Assembly: GCF_910592395.1 (NCBI RefSeq)
Contig: NC_088311.1
Span: 14,512,501-14,576,500, forward strand
Source of the DNA: Lineus longissimus
Taxonomy: Eukaryota; Nemertea; Pilidiophora; Heteronemertea; Lineidae
Direction: 5' to 3'
DNA: 64,000 bases
Within the stretch, counting starts at the first letter, position 1. Every line of letters starts with the position of its first letter. Position numbers and translations under genes: made by a program. This document shows, piece by piece, positions 1 through 10,153 of this stretch. The notes below the pieces were generated by a model. That model was not told where the DNA came from. It saw only the letters and a list, made by a program, of their open reading frames with translations, and made no database searches.

Positions 1-286
1 TAAACCTTCGCTGCGGTACACAGACCGGGGTAACACAAACCTTTGTCATTCTGGCCATAGCAAGCTCCACGGCATTTTTTAGTTCTATTGTTCACATGGT
101 CCGTACTACTACCCAGTTTATTGAAACTGACACCTAGTATATCAAGCTGCTCCACCGAACCGAGACAGCTACCATAACTCTTCCATACAGGGTCTTTCTT
201 AAAGTTTATATGCTTACCCATAATGAGGCATCGGGATTTCATCACATTGAATTTAAAACGCCATCTTATGGAGTATTGACCACATA
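1..286 (-). pseudogene. LINE reverse transcriptase, downstream part
   Basis: Minus-strand translation gives the region after the RT palm of a non-LTR retrotransposon ORF2. It contains WRFKFN, KSRCLIMGK, an LDILGVSFN block and a GLCYPG motif, matching the same blocks in the LINE copies at 10.2 and 23.1 kb. The reading frame resumes here after interruption by the Tc1 transposon at 287-1858. The duplicated TA at 285-286 and 1859-1860 joins the two halves without a frame change. The sequence continues off the left end of the window, so the C-terminus and 3' tail are not seen. CR1-like clade is an inference from motif style. Confidence 0.8.
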
Positions 287-491
287 CACTCATCAAAGAA
301 AGTTAGGGACCACTTTTTATTTTTAACATATTTTTTTACAGCGCATATTAAGGACTAGAAAATGCCTAAATATGAATGTCCTGTATGACCTCCACGACAC
401 AGTCATCAATTTCACATGTTGTTTGTTCCAGTTGTTGCATACCTTCTTTCTAAACTTGTCACAACCTGAAAATGGGTGTTTTGGTGTGTCA
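287..491. repeat. Left terminal inverted repeat of Tc1 element
   Basis: About 205 bp beginning ACTCATCAAAGAAAGTTA and nearly identical to the reverse complement of 1652-1858. Similarity ends near GGTGTGTC. Confidence 0.88.
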
Positions 492-543
492 ACTTTTTCA
501 CAATTTTAGCCTAAATCATGTCTTGTCATCAATGTCAGCATGG

Positions 544-1566
544 TCAGTAGCGAGTGTGGCCTCCCCCTGCTGCAATAACAGCCTGACACCGCTGTCTCAT
601 TGAGTTTATCAGACGATTAACATCCCTGACATCAATTGCATCCCAGGCAGCCTCCAAGGCCACACCAAGCTACTGCAACCCATTTGGCTGCACCTCAAGC
701 GCTCCAAGACTCCTTCCCATCATGTCCCAGACATGTTCTATCGGATTCAAGTCCGGGGATTTCGCTGGCCAGTCCATACGCTCAATTCCATGATCCGCCA
801 GGTGTCACCACCCTTGCTGTGAGGGGACGGGCGTTGTCGTCCATGAAAATGAAATTTTCCCTAGTGTTTTCTGCAAACGGAACCACAAAAGGTTCCACGA
901 TTTCATCTCTGTACCTCACACCTGTAAGTGCTCCCCCTGGGACCACATAGAGGCGAGTGCGTTGACCGTAGCTGATTCCGCCCCACACCATGATGCTGCC
1001 TCCACCATAGCGGTCATGTTCAGCGATGCAGCATCTGCAAATCTCTCTCCCTGTTGTCTCTTGACTCTAACACGTCCATCATTGTGGTCCAGGCTGAATC
1101 TGCTCTCATCTGAGAACAGAACACGGTGTCATTGCTGGTGGGTCCATCCCACATGACAACGAGCCCAATTGAGACGGATTCTTCTGTGAGCAGGAGTTAA
1201 TGGGATGCATTGCAGTGGCCTCCTGGCATGGATGTCGGCTCTGTGAAGTCGGTTACGGATGGTTTGATTTGAAACAGTCGCCCCAGTTGCAGCAGTGAAT
1301 TGGTTATTGAGTCTGCGAGCACTACTGAAGCGATTGCGACGACAAAGAGTCACTAAGTAGCGGTCATCCCTCGCAGTTGTTGCTGATGGGCGGCCAGTAC
1401 AGGGTCTCTCTGAGTATCGCCTGTCTCCCGGTGTCCTTGGTTAGCACGATTGGTGACACTGTGAGACACACCCATCATCTCAGCTGCTCGTCGCTGACTG
1501 AAGCCAGCTTCCAGCATCCCTATGGCTCGTGCAACCTCAACTTCACTCAAGTGGCATCTAGGCATC
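544..1566 (-). pseudogene. Tc1-family transposase, broken
   Basis: The ORF starts MPRCHLSEVEVARAIGML at 1566, reads a helix-turn-helix (FSQRRAAEMMGVS) and a second DNA-binding module (GATVSNQTIRNRLHRAD), and ends GGHTRY at a stop at 544-546. The DDE acidic residues appear in FSDESRFSL, FMDDNARP and SPDLNPIEHVWD. The expected length is about 340 aa. The frame breaks near 1375, and a TGA replaces the expected tryptophan after HVGWTHQQ near 1129. Further frame changes occur downstream. Integration is by cut-and-paste at TA, as is known for IS630-Tc1 enzymes. Confidence 0.88.
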
Positions 1567-1651
1567 TTTCTTGTCAGAATGCTGCCTGAGCTTGGTGGGA
1601 AATGCAAGGAAAAGCACTTGCATGGACTTTTGTACCACTTTATGTGGTCAG

Positions 1652-1858
1652 CTGACACACCAAAAACACCCATTTTCAGGTTGTGACAAGTTTAGAAAGA
1701 AGTTATGCAACAACTGGAACAAACAATATGTGAAATTGATTACTGTGTCTTGGAGGTTATACAGGACATTCATATTTAGGTATTTTCTGGTCCTTAATAT
1801 GTGCTGTAAAAAAATATGTTAAATATAAAAAGTGGTCCTTAACTTTCTTTGATGAGTA
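1652..1858. repeat. Right terminal inverted repeat of Tc1 element
   Basis: Reverse-complement partner of 287-491, ending CTTTGATGAGTA just before the target TA at 1859-1860. Confidence 0.88.
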
Positions 1859-1860
1859 TA

Positions 1861-2230
1861 CATCAATCAATTCTTGGAGACCACTGACTGTCAAGCTCAA
1901 TAACGTTACATCATCCGCATAAGCCGTCGAATTGTAATGGTCCTCACCAATACAGAAACCCCGTTTGGCATCGGCAACCATAGACAACATATCATTCAGA
2001 AATATCTTAAACAAAGTAGGAGAGAGTTTACTCCCTTGTCTAGTTCCCTGGAGCACACTTATCTCCCTACTACAAGCAACATTCCATCTTACCATCGTCT
2101 TCATTTTACCATACCACCTATACAAGAAGAACCAGTGATGATTAGGGATTTTATCCCACAGTTTGTAAAAAAGGCCATCATGCCAAATGCTGTCAAAGCA
2201 TTTATGTGCATCTAGCGAACAAACAAACAA
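1861..2230 (-). pseudogene. LINE reverse transcriptase, palm part
   Basis: Minus-strand translation shows RT motif A (CSLDAHKCFDSIWHDG), a motif B-like block (LQGTRQGSKLSPTLF) and the catalytic YADD in STAYADDVTLLSL. This is the core of an APE-type non-LTR retrotransposon ORF2. It joins 1-286 across the Tc1 insertion. Its upstream side stops abruptly at a fold-back element at 2231, where the LINE similarity ends. The motif set is the same as in the copies at 10.2 kb and 23.1 kb, so all three belong to one LINE lineage. Confidence 0.88.
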
Positions 2231-2533
2231 AGGACGTTTCTTGCTATCTCGTTTTATCTCGCACCGTGGTACTTCTGGCATTAGCAGTGCGCGAAATAAA
2301 AAGAACAGATAAACAGAAAAAAACGCGTTTAGGCCTAAAGGTCTTTGAAAGCACATTTCGGATGATTTATTCAAAAAAGGATATATAAGAGGGATATATC
2401 CGAAATGTGCTTTCAAAGACCTATAGGCCTAAAAGCGTTTTTTTTCTGTTTATCTGTTCTTTTTATTTCGAGCACTGCTAATGCCGTAAGTACCACGGTG
2501 CGAGATAAAACGAGATTGCAAGAAACGTCGTCC
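2231..2533. repeat. Fold-back element, about 133-bp arms
   Basis: 2231-2361 and 2399-2533 are near-perfect reverse complements, both containing TTTGAAAGCACATTTCGGA or its complement and the GGACG terminus. The spacer is about 37 bp. This looks like a MITE or fold-back insertion at the edge of the LINE RT. No clear target duplication was found. Confidence 0.85.
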
Positions 2534-2879
2534 CTAAGATCCGTAAGCCAGGCAAAAAGAAGCTGGGTGCTGTTTTCTAGTGTAATGGCACCCAGGGTGC
2601 TTATTGTCCAGTCGATCTCGAACCTGGGTACCATTTGTCGGCACCCAGGACGACATCCACCCTTTCAGCATCAGTTAACCCTTTTGCAGAGGGAATTGTC
2701 CTAGAATCTTTACAATCATCATGATCTTGATAGCCGTGTTTTCACTATTGAAAACCATAACGGTATACTGGAAATTTGATATACCTATTTCTAAGGCCTA
2801 TGCAATGCCTATGCAACAAATAAAGTTAAGGTCATGAATAGAAAAAGAGAGAATTCAAATGATATTTAAAAAAATATTG
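2534..2879. other. Intergenic, no gene seen
   Basis: No convincing coding potential. A short GGGTGC/GCACCC inverted pair lies near 2577-2650. The sequence becomes AT-rich towards 2880. Confidence 0.5.
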
Positions 2880-3043
2880 TGTACCTTTTTTACCTATTTA
2901 TGCCATTTTGTGTACCTATTTTTCCAGTACCTTTTTTTCCGGTACCTTTATTTCCGGTACTTTTATTTCCTGTACCTTTATTTCCTGTACCTTTATTTCC
3001 GTACCTTTTTTTCCTGTACCTTTTTTCCTGTACCTTTATTACC
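2880..3043. repeat. Minisatellite, 16-20 bp units
   Basis: Tandem units of the type GTACCTTTATTTCC with T-tract length variation repeat about nine times. The open frame through it (YLYFRYFYFLYLYF) is a by-product of the repeat. Confidence 0.85.
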
Positions 3044-3451
3044 TAGATTCGTATACGACAAGCCTATGATTATGATTCGTCATCGACATATGTTTTGATG
3101 GTGCACATGTATTTTTTGGATGTTATTATTGCTTGGTGGGGTTATTGCAAAAAAAAAAAGATGAAACCTGGGTAATTGATGAATTATGAATTAATGATAA
3201 TTAATGAAAAATTAATTTTCGCTAATAAAAAAATAGCACAACTAAAGTTTAAAGTAGTTGTATTCCGAGTTAGCTTTATATAACCTGAGATCATATAGTA
3301 CAAAGTTTCTTGCGTTTTGTTTGTTATTTATTCACATGTATGTCAACAAACCACACAACGCAGTGCGTACGTATACAATCTAAACCATAGGAGAAGTGAG
3401 GTGTAGAAATGAAGTGTATAAATGTTACGCTATTATGTATGCCAAAGCGGT

Positions 3452-3586
3452 ATACGTCTGTGACGTGCCAAAAATTAAGGAGTGGCTAAAACTTCGGTTT
3501 TCGCCGTTGCCAAACCTACGGCAGAGTTGCCAAAACTTCGGTCCTTTCTTGTGGCCTAACCTGTGGTTAAGTGGCTAAAGCTTCGG
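3452..3586 (+). repeat. Left inverted repeat of 1.8-kb element
   Basis: Matches the reverse complement of 5170-5278 with one extra internal block of about 24 bp. It contains repeated CCAAAACTTCGGT-like words, so the end is itself a small repeat array. Confidence 0.8.
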
Positions 3587-3630
3587 TTGTATTGACCATT
3601 AGAGTTACCTCACCCAGCAAATTTAAGGTT

Positions 3631-3643
3631 GGGGGGGGGGGGG
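3631..3643 (+). repeat. Poly-G tract (13)
   Basis: Uninterrupted run of 13 G. Similar tracts occur at six other places in the window. Confidence 0.95.
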
Positions 3644-4033
3644 CGTGTTCCGCCTAGTTATTTTCACCCTAGCTAATTACCCATGGAGCGGGCAAATTGA
3701 AATGTGATAGACCTTGAATTGAATGGGCACAATGATTGAACTGCATTAAAGACCGAACGTTAATAGTTTCATCAATTAAGAGATGCCTAGTTATTTTCAT
3801 ATGCCTAATCTGACAAGTATCACAAGCAAAAAGAGGTGTGTGTGGGATGATCTTCAGTGCGCGCGAAAGCCATCGCCAAAGTGTACTCATGGCATGAACC
3901 GGATATGCTGTCTTAAACTGAAGCGGCCATACGCAGCTCAACACGCCGCCCAACCTTAAATTTGCTGAGTGATATTCATAAACAATCGAAATGTTCGAAA
4001 GACAATTCGGGTCAAAACGCGAGATCAAGTCAA

Positions 4034-4114
4034 ATGGATAAGGAGTTATTGATGCTGGAAATTCTTCAACTTCAGGCGGCTATCGAGGCATCGAACCAAT
4101 CATATAAAAAATGA
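4034..4114 (+). CDS. Small upstream ORF, 26 aa
   Basis: A 26-aa ORF beginning MDKELLMLEILQLQAAIEAS, an amphipathic leucine-rich helix by composition. Its TGA overlaps the ATG of the next ORF as ATGA at 4111-4114. It may be an N-terminal piece of one protein split by a frameshift, or a separate cistron with coupled reinitiation. No family recognised. Confidence 0.4.
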   Translation: MDKELLMLEILQLQAAIEASNQSYKK

Positions 4115-4521
4115 AACGTAGAAGACGAATCAATGATTCCTTGATTGAAATAGCAAAGATGCAGGATTCAGATTATATTTCTACTTTGGACCTTGGTGAA
4201 TCTGGAAATTCTGTGAATCTTGTGATAAACAATTCCGGCAAGCAATGGGCCCGCGAGTTGGAAAAGACCGGTGTATTTCTTAAGACAAATTTAGGACATT
4301 ATGTGATTTCCCCAAACCAACATGGCGAGTTCTTAGATTTCCGCAATGGTCTTAGCTCAGATTACCTGAACAAGCGATCAAAGTATACTATATTAACTCT
4401 TTGGATGAAACATTTTAAGAATGGCATATCCTTTAAAGAAGATGACGAAATTGTGTTTCTAGATTCAGCCTCTGCCAATGAATTTGAACTCTGGAAAAGT
4501 GCAATCAGTAAGCTTGGCTAA
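4111..4521 (+). CDS. Unknown 136-aa protein
   Basis: A 136-aa ORF starting MKRRRRINDSLIEIAKMQ, with a basic N-terminus followed by what looks like a compact alpha/beta domain (SVNLVINNSGKQWAREL, KEDDEIVFLDSASANEFELW). No recognised family and no signal peptide or membrane segment. It sits alone inside the 3452-5278 inverted-repeat element, and its ATG overlaps the stop of the 26-aa ORF. The mixed hydrophobic/charged composition looks more like a real protein than a random ORF. It could be a transposon-encoded DNA-binding or regulatory protein, or a captured gene; neither is shown. Confidence 0.5.
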   Translation: MKRRRRINDSLIEIAKMQDSDYISTLDLGESGNSVNLVINNSGKQWARELEKTGVFLKTNLGHYVISPNQHGEFLDFRNGLSSDYLNKRSKYTILTLWMKHFKNGISFKEDDEIVFLDSASANEFELWKSAISKLG

Positions 4522-5169
4522 CTCCTATGCAAGAAAAACAATTGCCGCTATTAACATTAAAAATAGGTACTTTATGTATACAAGTATATATTCTTACCGA
4601 CATTTTTCACTAAGATTTACAATCACTGTAAATCACGATATAATAACAGTATTATATTCTTATTGTTTTTTTTAATTTGTAATAAAGATATGCATAGAAA
4701 TGTGCATGCAATATATTCATCTTTTTTGCTCTTTATATTTCGAATTGTTATCCGGATGCGGTTTATGTTATATCAGGTACTTCTTGCCAGTTGCCATTGA
4801 AACACAGACACTGCGATTTTGTCCAATTCTATGGATAAACGAATAAGAACAAAATCTTAAGTAGGGTACTCGACCCGTGGCATCCAGACGACAGTTCCCG
4901 TTGGGAAGGAAGGGACCTTTATCAAAATCATCGAGCTATCTTATGACCACCCGAGCTCACAAATTGTAAAGCTAAATGTTGACGTTGATTCATTGAAGCT
5001 TGTCTATAACCGCGTAAATTAAGGTTTGGCACAGAACTTGAAAAGCTTACCAATATCGACATTACAGACAATATGCTAATAATTACTGTTAGCAACTTCC
5101 TAGTCTCAGACGGTAAGATGAGAGAGGTGAGCCAAGCAAGACGTTGTGCTTCTGGGAAACACATGCTGG

Positions 5170-5278
5170 CTGAAGCTTTAGCCACTTAACCGCAGGTTTG
5201 GCCACAAGAACAGACCGAAGTTTTAGCAACTCCGCCGTAGGTTTTAGCCACTCTGTAGTATTTGGCACGTCACATACG
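5170..5278 (-). repeat. Right inverted repeat of 1.8-kb element
   Basis: Reverse complement of the left end at 3452-3586, running from the GCTTTAGCCACTTAA region to TTTGGCACGTCAC. Confidence 0.8.
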
Positions 5279-5289
5279 TCGAGCATTCT

Positions 5290-6288
5290 GATTCAGCTAC
5301 AGAAAATGCCCTTACAGTTTTAGTTACAGCAATGCCCATTGGCATGGCTAATCGTCCAGCCGCACGAATTCCCGCTGTTTGTGGCAGTCCATAAGGAGAT
5401 CCAATTAGGATGACGCAATGGACTGCCAAGGGAGTCTAGTTAAATGTAAGGGATTTTTTGTGGTAATATAATCGAGAATGGTATAAACATCATAAAGCGT
5501 ATACTGACCGGTGTGAGGAATGAGTACGTATATCGTTGAATATCACCTATCAGCACAGCAAATGTGCCAAAAGGGCCAAAAGGGCCAAAGTTATAAACCA
5601 GCAGTGTAGCGCTATGCCTTATTTGGAATACAAATTGCGCTTGTTTCTAACACATCTGCCTAATATGTGATGACTATTGCACGGGCTGTGTTGTGTAGCA
5701 TGAACACCAGAATAGGAAGATGTGATAACAAGCTCTCGGCTTTAAGTGTTCTATAAAAGGACTTAAAATACAAAAAAATAGAAGGCAGACAGTCCGCTAT
5801 GGTTACACATAGCGTAGGGCTAAAAAAACCACTAATTTCCCCTGCTTATTCATGACAGATACATTTATAAATCTATTACATTTAACAGACATGTTTAAGC
5901 TACCATCTGGAACTACCAACTAATAAATCCACGTCCAGTGCCATAGAACAGGAAACGTTCGTTGCTGAATCTGCCTGTGCTTTGAAATTTGTTTGCTGTC
6001 GTCTGCCAGTGCATTACTGACACTATCCGAATCCCAACACTGGTAATACAATTGTCGTTATCATAAAGCTCAATAAGAAATGCTTTGCTTGATGGAGCGA
6101 GTTTTTAGAATTACGTTGAGCTCATTGCTTTTCAAAGGGAATAAAACGTTCATTTATTCTGTTCCCGTGAGCAAACGACAGAAAATGCCTCGCTTTGACT
6201 AGATTACCAAGGTTTTCAATGTAAAGACTAACCATAAATAACCTTAAAACAATATATGATGGTATATCTGAATTCAAAGCAAACTTAC
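5290..6288. other. Intergenic, no gene seen
   Basis: No supported coding sequence on either strand. The downstream (minus-strand) continuation of the EMI-like exons would be expected here or beyond, but no exon with good splice signals was recognised. Confidence 0.5.
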
Positions 6289-6431
6289 TTAGACAGTTAT
6301 CCTGTGCAACGAGAACGAATCCCTTGCAGCACTTAACGTGTTTGTCTGGGCAAGCATCCTGGTCGGGCACCTCATAGTAGTCCACGTAGTATTTGGATTG
6401 TTGTGTATATCTCATGTCGTACAGAGAACAC
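6289..6431 (-). CDS. EMI-like domain exon 2 of 2 seen
   Basis: Minus-strand exon bounded by TTTTTTTAG at 6432-6440 and a GTAAGT donor at 6283-6288. It reads CSLYDMRYTQQSKYYVDYYE and then a cysteine-rich stretch with KCCKGF and DNCL. Together with the upstream exon this resembles an EMI domain (RC.LY..RY...CC.GF...NC), as found at the N-terminus of multimerin and MEGF-type extracellular proteins. The exon joins 6663-6791 in frame (phase 2) over a 231-nt intron. The following exons, perhaps EGF repeats, were not found. The EMI assignment is an inference from the cysteine pattern. Confidence 0.6.
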
Positions 6432-6662
6432 CTAAAAAAAGAAAATTAAAAATGTTATGTCATCCTTTCACATTTTTCCTTTTTTCAAGTCCTTTTTCTC
6501 TATTAAATTAACTATTTTAAAATGAATGTAACGCGGCTGCACAGCCTGTAGAGTCCTTCAGATACTTTCTAATTATGTTGCATCATCTGATTTCTCGTAA
6601 AGGTTTCACAATTCTGTTTGACATTTTCTCATTTAAAGAGTAATCACGTTTTTTTGTTTTAC

Positions 6663-6791
6663 CTGGTAGCTCCGAGGAATCCACAATCAGTGTAACCAAT
6701 CTTGACCTTCTCGTGCACCTTTACCATCTCCATCATAGTCTTGCTCCTCTGGACAGAGTTAACAGGCTGGTCGTTGGAGCAGCACCAGTTG
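6663..6791 (-). CDS. EMI-like domain exon 1 of 2 seen
   Basis: Minus-strand exon of 129 nt between a TTTACTAG acceptor and a CAG/GTAAAA donor at 6661-6665. It encodes NWCCSNDQPVNSVQ, then VKVHEKVKIGYTDCGFLGAT, and continues in frame into 6289-6431. The acceptor is phase 2. A secretory N-terminus must come from an upstream exon. The signal-peptide exon at 26712-26917 has a compatible phase, but a nearer partner for it exists at 26063, so I do not link them. Probably part of a secreted or matrix protein. Confidence 0.55.
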
Positions 6792-9689
6792 CTAGTAAAT
6801 AACAGGTCGAAGGCTATCAGTAGTCGTTTATATTATCAGTCGATGTTCTGGACGGGAAACGCAGGTGAAATGAAACCTTAGGATTGGAGTTAGATATTAG
6901 GGCCGGGTAAGCTTGAACCTGTCTCACTAGATTTGCCACAAGCCCCAAATAACGAACTTATCGGGCATGCCCAGCGCCCATGCAAAGGAATTAGTTGAAG
7001 CAAAAAAATGCAGCTTCAAGAAATATGGGATAAAGTGTAGTAATGCGGTAACTGCCATGATGGACATTTTGAAAATAAGTCCTTTACCGTAGAGCTTTAG
7101 AGGAAATTTGCGGAAGTGACAATAATTTAATCAGTGATTGATATTCAACAGCCTCTGAAAACTAAGATTGATCCCCTTCTTTCTGTGTGTTGTTAAAAAT
7201 GGAGAATATTTTTTTACTAATGATCTGTGAAGAATCTGTACACCACTATCAACACAGGATAGAATAAACTCTAGAAACATTGACTCAGACCCCAAAGGGC
7301 GTGGGGTCGTGACCTCCCCCCCCCCCCCTGCCCCTAACAATCAAGATTACTTTTTCAACGAGATTTTTGTCCTAAAACGAAGATTTCTAACCAAAATTTG
7401 TGTAGACGATATCGTTTAGAGATTCCCGCTATCCCGTTTCCGGGATCAGGATCAGGATAGGTATCAGGTCGCGGATAGGATCTTACCTGAAAGCTGCTAT
7501 TTCATTCCAATGGCCTGCTTGAGGAAGAGAGACAAAACGCAATTGTCTCCACCTCTCGCGGGAATTTAATAAGCAAGCAAGGCCTATGTCGTGTTGCACT
7601 ACCGAGATGCAACAGTTCTTACTCAGGCAGACAGGATTGGGATAGCCAAATTGACGCAGGAAATGATGAAGTCACGACATTGGCTAGTGGAATTGACCTT
7701 ACCAATTCATGTCAGTTACGGTATTCTGATCATGACAAACAGTTTATGTGAAACCTACAACAAGGTCCACACCTTGGTCACAATGGCCATTTATGAGGGG
7801 ATCACAACGTATGTCACATTTCATAGATTTATCGCAACCTGAATTCATATCCCCATCTCATCTCGGAACGTCGCAGCCGAACCTCTCTTAATGAGACGAT
7901 AACCCCTATACCGTGATCTAGAGAGTAACGGTCACGAGTTGCCATCTTTCTTGCTTGACTTTGGGTCCAAATGTCCCGATTTGAATATCCGATGATTTTT
8001 TAGTGCGAGCCAGTGAAGTATCTCATCGCCAAAATTTGTTAGTTGATACCGACATCAAAACATGGTCGCATCAAGGTTGTGGTAGCACGCCTCCTGCTAA
8101 CACTTTGGGGGGGGGGGGGGGGGTGAAAATCTGAAAAAACATTTAATGTTTTTCGGCCAACACAATTATTAAAAGATTTTGGTAAAATGAAAAACTCTAT
8201 GGAATGGTTTTTGAGATTGTTTAAAAACCTCTTAGGGTTCGTCACCCCAACGGAGTGCGTATTTTGTTGGCAAAAAAACATTAAAGGTGTTCCAAAAGCT
8301 CATACACCTTTATCGACCTGGCCCTCACATGCTTGGAAAATGCCGTGCATCAACTCTGGTCAGAAATCGAAAACATTTCCATGACAATGACCTCCTGGCC
8401 AGATTATGAACCGGTGCTTGGGTGCCGGTGTAACAGTAACAAATATCCCCCTGGAAAAAGTGTCCGGCCCTATTGTATTCTGCAATATGGTTCTATAGAG
8501 ACCCTGACCGTCAATAGCTCAGAGATTGAAGCGCATAATAGAATCCTTTATTTCCCGGGCATTCTATCCTAGGACATTTTAAACTTCTACACCGGTGTAA
8601 AAAAGCAAGTCCCCGGAATCTAAGTCCGGTCCTTTTGTTAAAGTGAATAGAGTCGCTGAGTTTCTTTTTTGAAGATAACCCAACCAAACCATTAACCACA
8701 TTCGTTGACAATAACACAGCTATTGTATGGGGTCCTGCATTCCTAGGACTTCCATTCCTTTTACACCGGGCCTTCGCCGACGGATTTCGTAGAATCTCTG
8801 ACTTCGGTGCTTGGACTCCAAAATTTTCAGATCGTTCCTTCGCCCCTGCTAGTTTTTTACAAAGACTCAGAGATTCGTGTGAATTTCACTGGATGGCGTT
8901 TGTCCGGCCAAGAAGTGATTACCGCCGGCTCACTCCAGTTTGATACTGAGACGTTCGGAAATCTAATCTACGACCTTCTTAATTTCAAAACGTTCGAAGT
9001 GAGCGCCTAGACCTTGCCCGAGGACACACAAAGTTTTATAAATAAATATTGGAAATGAATTCAAATAATTCAACTTCACAGAATAGTATTCGTTGCTTTA
9101 GTCAGAATTGATTCAAATTGTTTTAGAATGTCCCATATCAAGAATTGGGGAATTTGTGAAGCATATGCATCAAAACAAATTTTGCCCTAGAATATGAAAA
9201 ATTAATATCTTACATATTTTTGAGAGTACAAAATAGTATCATATTTTGTGGTCAAAATTGCTTGAAATTGTTTTCAACTATGTTATATGCAGAAATATGC
9301 TGAAGTTACTTTAAAGGTTGCATTTAAAGTAATATTCGGTATGAAAGGAGTGTGGCAACTACCACCACATTTATTAGGGGAAATACAGCACTTTATACCA
9401 TCCTCATAGACCAATATCAAAGACAGATTACACATGTACTTTGAAAAAACCTGTAGCCGGGATTTCCTAAATTTTTGAATGAAAATTGCCATTTTTCAAC
9501 CCCACCTGGCGGTCGCAGTTTTTGAAGGATTGTAATGGTTAAGGTATCCAAATGACGCTGATGCTCTCCCCTTAAACATTAAGTGATACAATTTATCACC
9601 AGAATACATTATATTTATAAGCACATCAGTCTGTTTTTAGCAAAAACTGCCTGAGTCTGCCTGAGGAGTGCTATTAAACCCGGACCTAA
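6792..9689. other. Unassigned sequence with scattered ORFs
   Basis: No gene could be supported. A poly-C run (7316-7328) and a 17-base poly-G run (8107-8123) lie here. Short open stretches at 8333-8572 and 8807-9010 look slightly protein-like on the plus strand (for example VNFTGWRLSGQEVITAGSLQ) but are interrupted by stops and match no family I know; they may be gene relics. Confidence 0.4.
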
Positions 9690-10035
9690 ATCGTACCAAT
9701 TAAATTACAATCAAATTACTAATTGAATTAGCTATTTATTAGTAAGAAATTACCAATTGATTTCTCAGTAATTTATTGGTCAGATAAGTCTTAGTAATTA
9801 AACAAATTGGTAATTTCTTTGTAATATAAAAAAATATAACAAAAAATTAGTAATTATTTTCTTAGTAATAAATTACCAATTTATATCTTGTAAATTTTTT
9901 TCTTGCAATAATCTTATCAGAATAATCTTACGAAGATTTTAATTGCTTATTTATTGGCAAAAATAATCTGACTAAGTAGATCTTACTAATTATTATCTTA
10001 ATTCAAAATTACTAGAAATTTATTAGCTAATAGTT
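9690..10035. repeat. Degenerate ATTACTAATT/AATTGGTAAT array
   Basis: About 350 bp made almost wholly of short self-complementary words such as AATTAGTAAT, AATTGGTAATTT and ATTACCAATT, in no fixed period. It abuts the 3' end of the LINE at 10076. No terminal inverted repeats were resolved. Confidence 0.7.
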
Positions 10036-10153
10036 TCTGATATACAACATTTTTATGTCATAGTTACCTACACTTATTTTTATTTATTTATTTAAAACCT
10101 CCAAACAGGAGAACAATACAGTTGATACAGTTAAACATATATATAAAAGCACA

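Larger units (their letters stand above)
287..1858 (-). mobile_element. Tc1/mariner transposon inserted in a LINE
   Basis: A complete 1.57-kb Tc1-type DNA transposon. It is bounded by TA dinucleotides at 285-286 and 1859-1860 and by long inverted repeats of about 205 bp. Its decayed transposase is on the minus strand. The insertion lies inside a LINE RT ORF and reading across the TA restores that frame, so the boundaries are well fixed. TIRs this long resemble the long-IR Tc1 subgroup. The element is dead as a source of transposase but could have been mobilised in trans. Confidence 0.93.
3452..5278. mobile_element. Putative DNA element with inverted ends
   Basis: Inverted repeats at 3452-3586 and 5170-5278 flank about 1.6 kb that holds two small overlapping plus-strand ORFs. 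Both ends carry the words GTGACGTGCCAAA, GAGTGGCTAAAAC and TTAAGTGGCTAAAGCTTC. No known transposase is visible, so this is either a non-autonomous element with passenger coding sequence or an undescribed small transposon. No target duplication was resolved. Confidence 0.6.

Noticed and set aside
2859-3098. Phe/Tyr-rich 79-aa ORF
   Set aside because: It is the translation of the TACCTTTATTTCC minisatellite.
8039-9010. Several short ORFs as a gene
   Set aside because: Frames are broken by stops without splice signals I can trust, and no domain is recognisable.
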